Shown here in pieces: positions 61,060 to 64,000 of a stretch of DNA of 64,000 nucleotides. The stretch spans positions 2,198,989 to 2,262,988 of the forward strand of contig NZ_LN849007.1 in NCBI RefSeq assembly GCF_001243045.1. Direction: 5' to 3'. Source of the stretch: Clostridium niameyense. Lineage in GTDB: Bacteria > Bacillota > Clostridia > Clostridiales > Clostridiaceae. Under the pieces are notes generated by a model. That model ran no database searches. It saw only the letters and a list, made by a program, of their open reading frames with translations, and was not told the origin of the DNA. The stretch's first letter is position 1. Each line of letters begins with the position of its first letter. The position numbers and the translations under genes are program-made.

Positions 61060-62054
61060 GCTTCCTTATTAAAATTAACAGTAATATTCCTAGCCTTTTC
61101 CATGTCCTTTGTTTCAGTATTAGCTAAAAATATCACTTCTCCTCTAAAATCATATTCACCTCTTCCCACTGTACTACAAAGATATGTAAGTTTTTTATAA
61201 TGAAAATCTTCTCTATCCGCACTATACACTATTAAATCTGTGTCTTTAAATCTACAAAAATCATTTCTGTAATAATTAGTTATTATTATGCCTTTTTTCA
61301 TTTTCATAAAATTGTTTATAGTTTTACTACTTTTATGATCATTGTCTAAAATTATGTTAACGTTTATTTTCTTATTGTAATTATTTAAATAACTATATAG
61401 ATTTTCACTTAAATCATAAAATGGAGTATAAATTAAAATTTTTCTTTTTGATTGAATAGACCATTGAATATAGTCATATATAATAAATGGCATATCTTTA
61501 TTTAAATTTATCCTGGTTAACATTATTCTAGGCTCAATCATAGGAATCTTATTCCATCTTAAAGGTATATATATGGTTCTATTAAATTTAAATAAACTTT
61601 CAATAGAATATATTATTCCTTTTCCTGATTTTTTTAATCTTAGTTCAATTATCTCTTTAATTTCTTTATTATTATAATTTGAAAAACTACTTATATCATC
61701 ATATATAACTAAATCAAATTTTTCTTTTAAATTATTGGCTACTTTAAAATTAGCTATTTTAAATTTTGAACTTATATTCAAATCACTACTTCTGATATAA
61801 GAATATTGCCTAAATGTGGTACTTTTTTTTATATGGTTTATTATATTTATATTATTTTCGTTTTCATTAGTTATATATAATACATTATTACCAAATAATA
61901 TACATTCTAATATAGTCTTTATAAAAAATTCACAAGTGTTATATGGAACAGATACAACATTTAGTAACTTTCTGTTACTATTATACCAATTTAATATATA
62001 ATCACTAAATTCGTTAATTTCATCAATTCCATTATAATTTTTAAGCAGTATCAT
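61032..62054 (-). CDS. Degenerate ComFA-like helicase
   Basis: 340 residues after AAAGGAGAGTAG. Secondary-structure order and position before comFC are those of ComFA, an SF2 helicase, but it is shorter and no Walker A (GXGKT/S) is seen. The DEAD-box position reads as VIYDDISSFSN, and the C-terminal half keeps a helicase-C-like pattern (SKRKILIYTPFYDLSENLYS, ITNYYRNDFCRFKDTDLIVY, CSTVGRGEYDFRGEVIFLAN). Such proteins are probably not ATP-driven translocases. It may be a scaffold or decaying gene, although the frame is intact. Confidence 0.7.
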   Translation of the reverse strand: MILLKNYNGIDEINEFSDYILNWYNSNRKLLNVVSVPYNTCEFFIKTILECILFGNNVLYITNENENNINIINHIKKSTTFRQYSYIRSSDLNISSKFKIANFKVANNLKEKFDLVIYDDISSFSNYNNKEIKEIIELRLKKSGKGIIYSIESLFKFNRTIYIPLRWNKIPMIEPRIMLTRINLNKDMPFIIYDYIQWSIQSKRKILIYTPFYDLSENLYSYLNNYNKKINVNIILDNDHKSSKTINNFMKMKKGIIITNYYRNDFCRFKDTDLIVYSADREDFHYKKLTYLCSTVGRGEYDFRGEVIFLANTETKDMEKARNITVNFNKEAWKMGLLSI

Positions 62055-62082
62055 AGCTACTCTCCTTTATATAAAACAGTAT

Positions 62083-64000
62083 CTAATTCTCTATAATAAT
62101 ATCGTTATCTAGAACATTACATATACGCCATTTTAATAAGGAATATCTTTCAAAAGATCTATCATTATTAACCATAAAACTAATAGCTTTTAAATTTCCT
62201 ACTAAAACTACTAATTTTTTAGCTCTAGTTATACCTGTATATAATAAATTTCTATTCATTAATAACGGTGGACCCATAAACATAGGTATAATAACTACAG
62301 GAAATTCACTTCCCTGACTTTTGTGTATAGTTATAGCATAAGCTAAATCTAATTCATCTAAATACATCTTATCATATATTACTTTTTTCTCATCATCAAA
62401 TATTACAGATACTGTAGCCTTATCTTCATCTATGCTTTCTATAAATCCTACATCACCATTAAATATTCCTACACCTTCATCTTCTCCCGAACCTGCAATC
62501 CGAGTCCATTTTAATGAATAGTTATTTTTTATTTGCATTACTTTATCTCCCACTCTAAAAATACAATTTTTAAATTCTATTTCATGTTTAAATTTAGCCT
62601 TAGGATTTAATACTTCTTGTAACTTTCCATTTAAGTTATCTACTCCTAAAACACCCTTTCTCATAGGAGATAATATTTGTATGTGATTCATTTTATCCCA
62701 ATTCTTATTAAACTTGGGTAACCTTCTATTTATTAAATCTATTAATGTTTTTTCAATATTATTAGGTTTATCAGATTCTAAAAAGTAAAAATCTTTTCCC
62801 TTTTTATTTAGTCTTGGCATTTTACCTTCATTTATTTCATGCGCATTTACTATAATCATACTTTCTTTTGATTGTCTAAATATTTCTTTTAGCCTAACTA
62901 CCTTAATACATTTACTTTCTATTAAATCTCTTAAAACATTTCCTGGTCCTACTGATGGTAATTGATCTACATCTCCTACTATTATCAACCTCGTACCTTG
63001 AGATATAGCCTTCAGCAAGTTATTCATTAATATTATATCTATCATAGACGCCTCATCAACTATCAATACATCACATTCTAGAGGAGTATTTTCATCTTTT
63101 GAAAATATCATATCTGTATCTTCCCCAACTCCCATTTCTAGTAATCTATGTATAGTTTTAGATTCTCTACCTGTAGCCTCAGACATTCTTTTTGCCGCTC
63201 TTCCTGTAGGTGCTGCCATAAATACAGTCTTGTTATTTTTTTCAAATATATCTGTTATACAATTAATAATAGTGGTTTTCCCTGTACCAGGTCCTCCTGT
63301 TATTATTTCAATACTATTTTCAAAGGCGCCCTCTATAGCTTCTTTTTGAGAACATGCAAAATTTATACCATTTTCTTTTTCAAATAATTCTATTTCTTCT
63401 CCTACATTAATATTTATATCATCATATATTGATAAGCCTAGTGTAATAACTTTTTTTGTAACTCCTAATTCACAATAATAGTAAGGTAATGTAAATATGC
63501 ACTTTTTGCCCTCCACTACTTCTACCTTTAACTTTTCATCTGTTACACAAGAATATAAATTATTATCTATTTCCTCCTCACCTATAGATAATATACGTTC
63601 TGCCTCTTTATTTAGTTTATCTAAAGGCATATATGTATTACCCATAGCACAAAATTGATTTATTACATATTTTATGCCACTTTGTATTCTAAAAGGCGAT
63701 TTGGGGTCTATACCCAAACTTCTTGCTATTTTATCTGCTGTTTTAAACCCTATACCTGCTATTTCTTCTGTTAAGGTATACGGATTTTCTTTTACTATAT
63801 TTACTGAATTTTCTCCATATCTTTTATATATTTTCATACATTGGCCTGGGGTTATTCCATAGTTTTGAAAAAACATCATTATATTTCTTGCTTCTCTTTG
63901 CTTACTATAAGATTCTTGTATAGTTGCTACCTTTTTGTCCCCTATACCCTCTATTTCTTTTAGTCTTTCTATATTATTATCTAATATATCTAATGTTTCT
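62083..64000 (-). CDS. recD2: RecD2-like SF1 helicase, partial at the right edge
   Basis: The frame is open from the right edge (64000) to the stop at 62083, about 639 residues; its start lies outside. The first ATG in the window, 63879, is internal: upstream codons keep coding HhH-like sequence (IEGIGDKKVATIQESY). Visible parts: helix-hairpin-helix pairs (EEIAGIGFKTADKIARSLG), then helicase motifs I (ITGGPGTGKTTIINCI), II (VLIVDEASMIDIIL), III (IIVGDVDQLPSVGPGNVLRD), and V/VI (AYAITIHKSQGSEFPVVII). A 5'-3' DNA helicase involved in repair and replication fork restart. Confidence 0.95.
   Translation of the reverse strand, partial: ETLDILDNNIERLKEIEGIGDKKVATIQESYSKQREARNIMMFFQNYGITPGQCMKIYKRYGENSVNIVKENPYTLTEEIAGIGFKTADKIARSLGIDPKSPFRIQSGIKYVINQFCAMGNTYMPLDKLNKEAERILSIGEEEIDNNLYSCVTDEKLKVEVVEGKKCIFTLPYYYCELGVTKKVITLGLSIYDDININVGEEIELFEKENGINFACSQKEAIEGAFENSIEIITGGPGTGKTTIINCITDIFEKNNKTVFMAAPTGRAAKRMSEATGRESKTIHRLLEMGVGEDTDMIFSKDENTPLECDVLIVDEASMIDIILMNNLLKAISQGTRLIIVGDVDQLPSVGPGNVLRDLIESKCIKVVRLKEIFRQSKESMIIVNAHEINEGKMPRLNKKGKDFYFLESDKPNNIEKTLIDLINRRLPKFNKNWDKMNHIQILSPMRKGVLGVDNLNGKLQEVLNPKAKFKHEIEFKNCIFRVGDKVMQIKNNYSLKWTRIAGSGEDEGVGIFNGDVGFIESIDEDKATVSVIFDDEKKVIYDKMYLDELDLAYAITIHKSQGSEFPVVIIPMFMGPPLLMNRNLLYTGITRAKKLVVLVGNLKAISFMVNNDRSFERYSLLKWRICNVLDNDIIIEN

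Noticed and set aside
62083-63879. ATG 63879 as the start of recD2
   Set aside because: Coding sequence with helix-hairpin-helix character continues in frame to the window edge, so this ATG is internal.
1-64000. CRISPR arrays, insertion sequences, rRNA genes, restriction-modification and toxin-antitoxin modules
   Set aside because: No regularly spaced repeats, transposase, rRNA, methyltransferase or paired toxin-antitoxin genes were seen; small phage ORFs were considered as toxins but no motif supports that.

Overview
The window looks like a chromosomal stretch of a low-GC, endospore-forming Clostridium (sensu stricto). It is very AT-rich, has strong AGGAGG or GGTGAT ribosome binding sites with many TTG/GTG starts, and carries a spore cortex-lytic enzyme (sleB), two T-box leaders, an FMN riboswitch and a raiA-type RNA. 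The gene content fits the C. novyi / C. botulinum / C. tetani neighbourhood, but the species cannot be fixed from this sequence alone.

Bases 1 to about 7,700 are the right-hand part of an integrated phage-like element that continues past the left edge. A large serine recombinase lies at the inner boundary, next to an ImmA/IrrE-type peptidase, a CI-like repressor, a divergent Cro-like regulator and a KilAC antirepressor. Leftward from there run small phage ORFs and a replication block (HTH protein, replisome organizer with internal iterons, G39P-like helicase loader/inhibitor, MazG-like protein). Two things stand out: an Abi-alpha (DUF4393) gene on the opposite strand, read as a moron, and a GC-richer inverted-repeat segment (2483-2590) that is a candidate structured RNA. 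No structural or lysis genes are visible.

Bases 7,701 to 12,529 are a nucleoside ABC transporter operon (BMP lipoprotein, double ATPase, two permeases), all on the minus strand and directly abutted by the element. Bases 12,796 to 25,220 hold degV, trmL, a VanW protein, an M42 peptidase, a membrane-anchored hydrolase, cinA, malic enzyme, nth, plsC, a cysK-cysE operon under a Cys T-box, sleB and a PRC-barrel gene with a long leader. Bases 25,582 to 39,463 hold a YgiQ radical SAM protein, a lipid kinase, a CBS protein, pssA, a Ca2+/H+ antiporter, a TGS/uridine-kinase-like nucleoside kinase, DUF421/DUF4363 membrane proteins, class II aldolase, a nucleoid-associated protein and a CYTH - DUF5685 - DnaJ - membrane-protein cluster.

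Bases 39,523 to 64,000 hold tRNA-Gln(CUG), an exported rhodanese, leuS under a Leu T-box, a small alarmone synthetase, DUF2225, an ArsR-controlled four-domain sulfur-handling flavoprotein, a metallophosphoesterase, two flagellar-export-related orphans, ribU under an FMN riboswitch, tex, an M28 peptidase, prfB with its programmed +1 frameshift, secA, hpf preceded by a raiA RNA, a comF pair with an apparently degenerate ComFA-like protein, and recD2 running off the right edge. Apart from the phage element this is ordinary housekeeping sequence. Most of the unusual signal is in the phage element and in the untranslated leaders.
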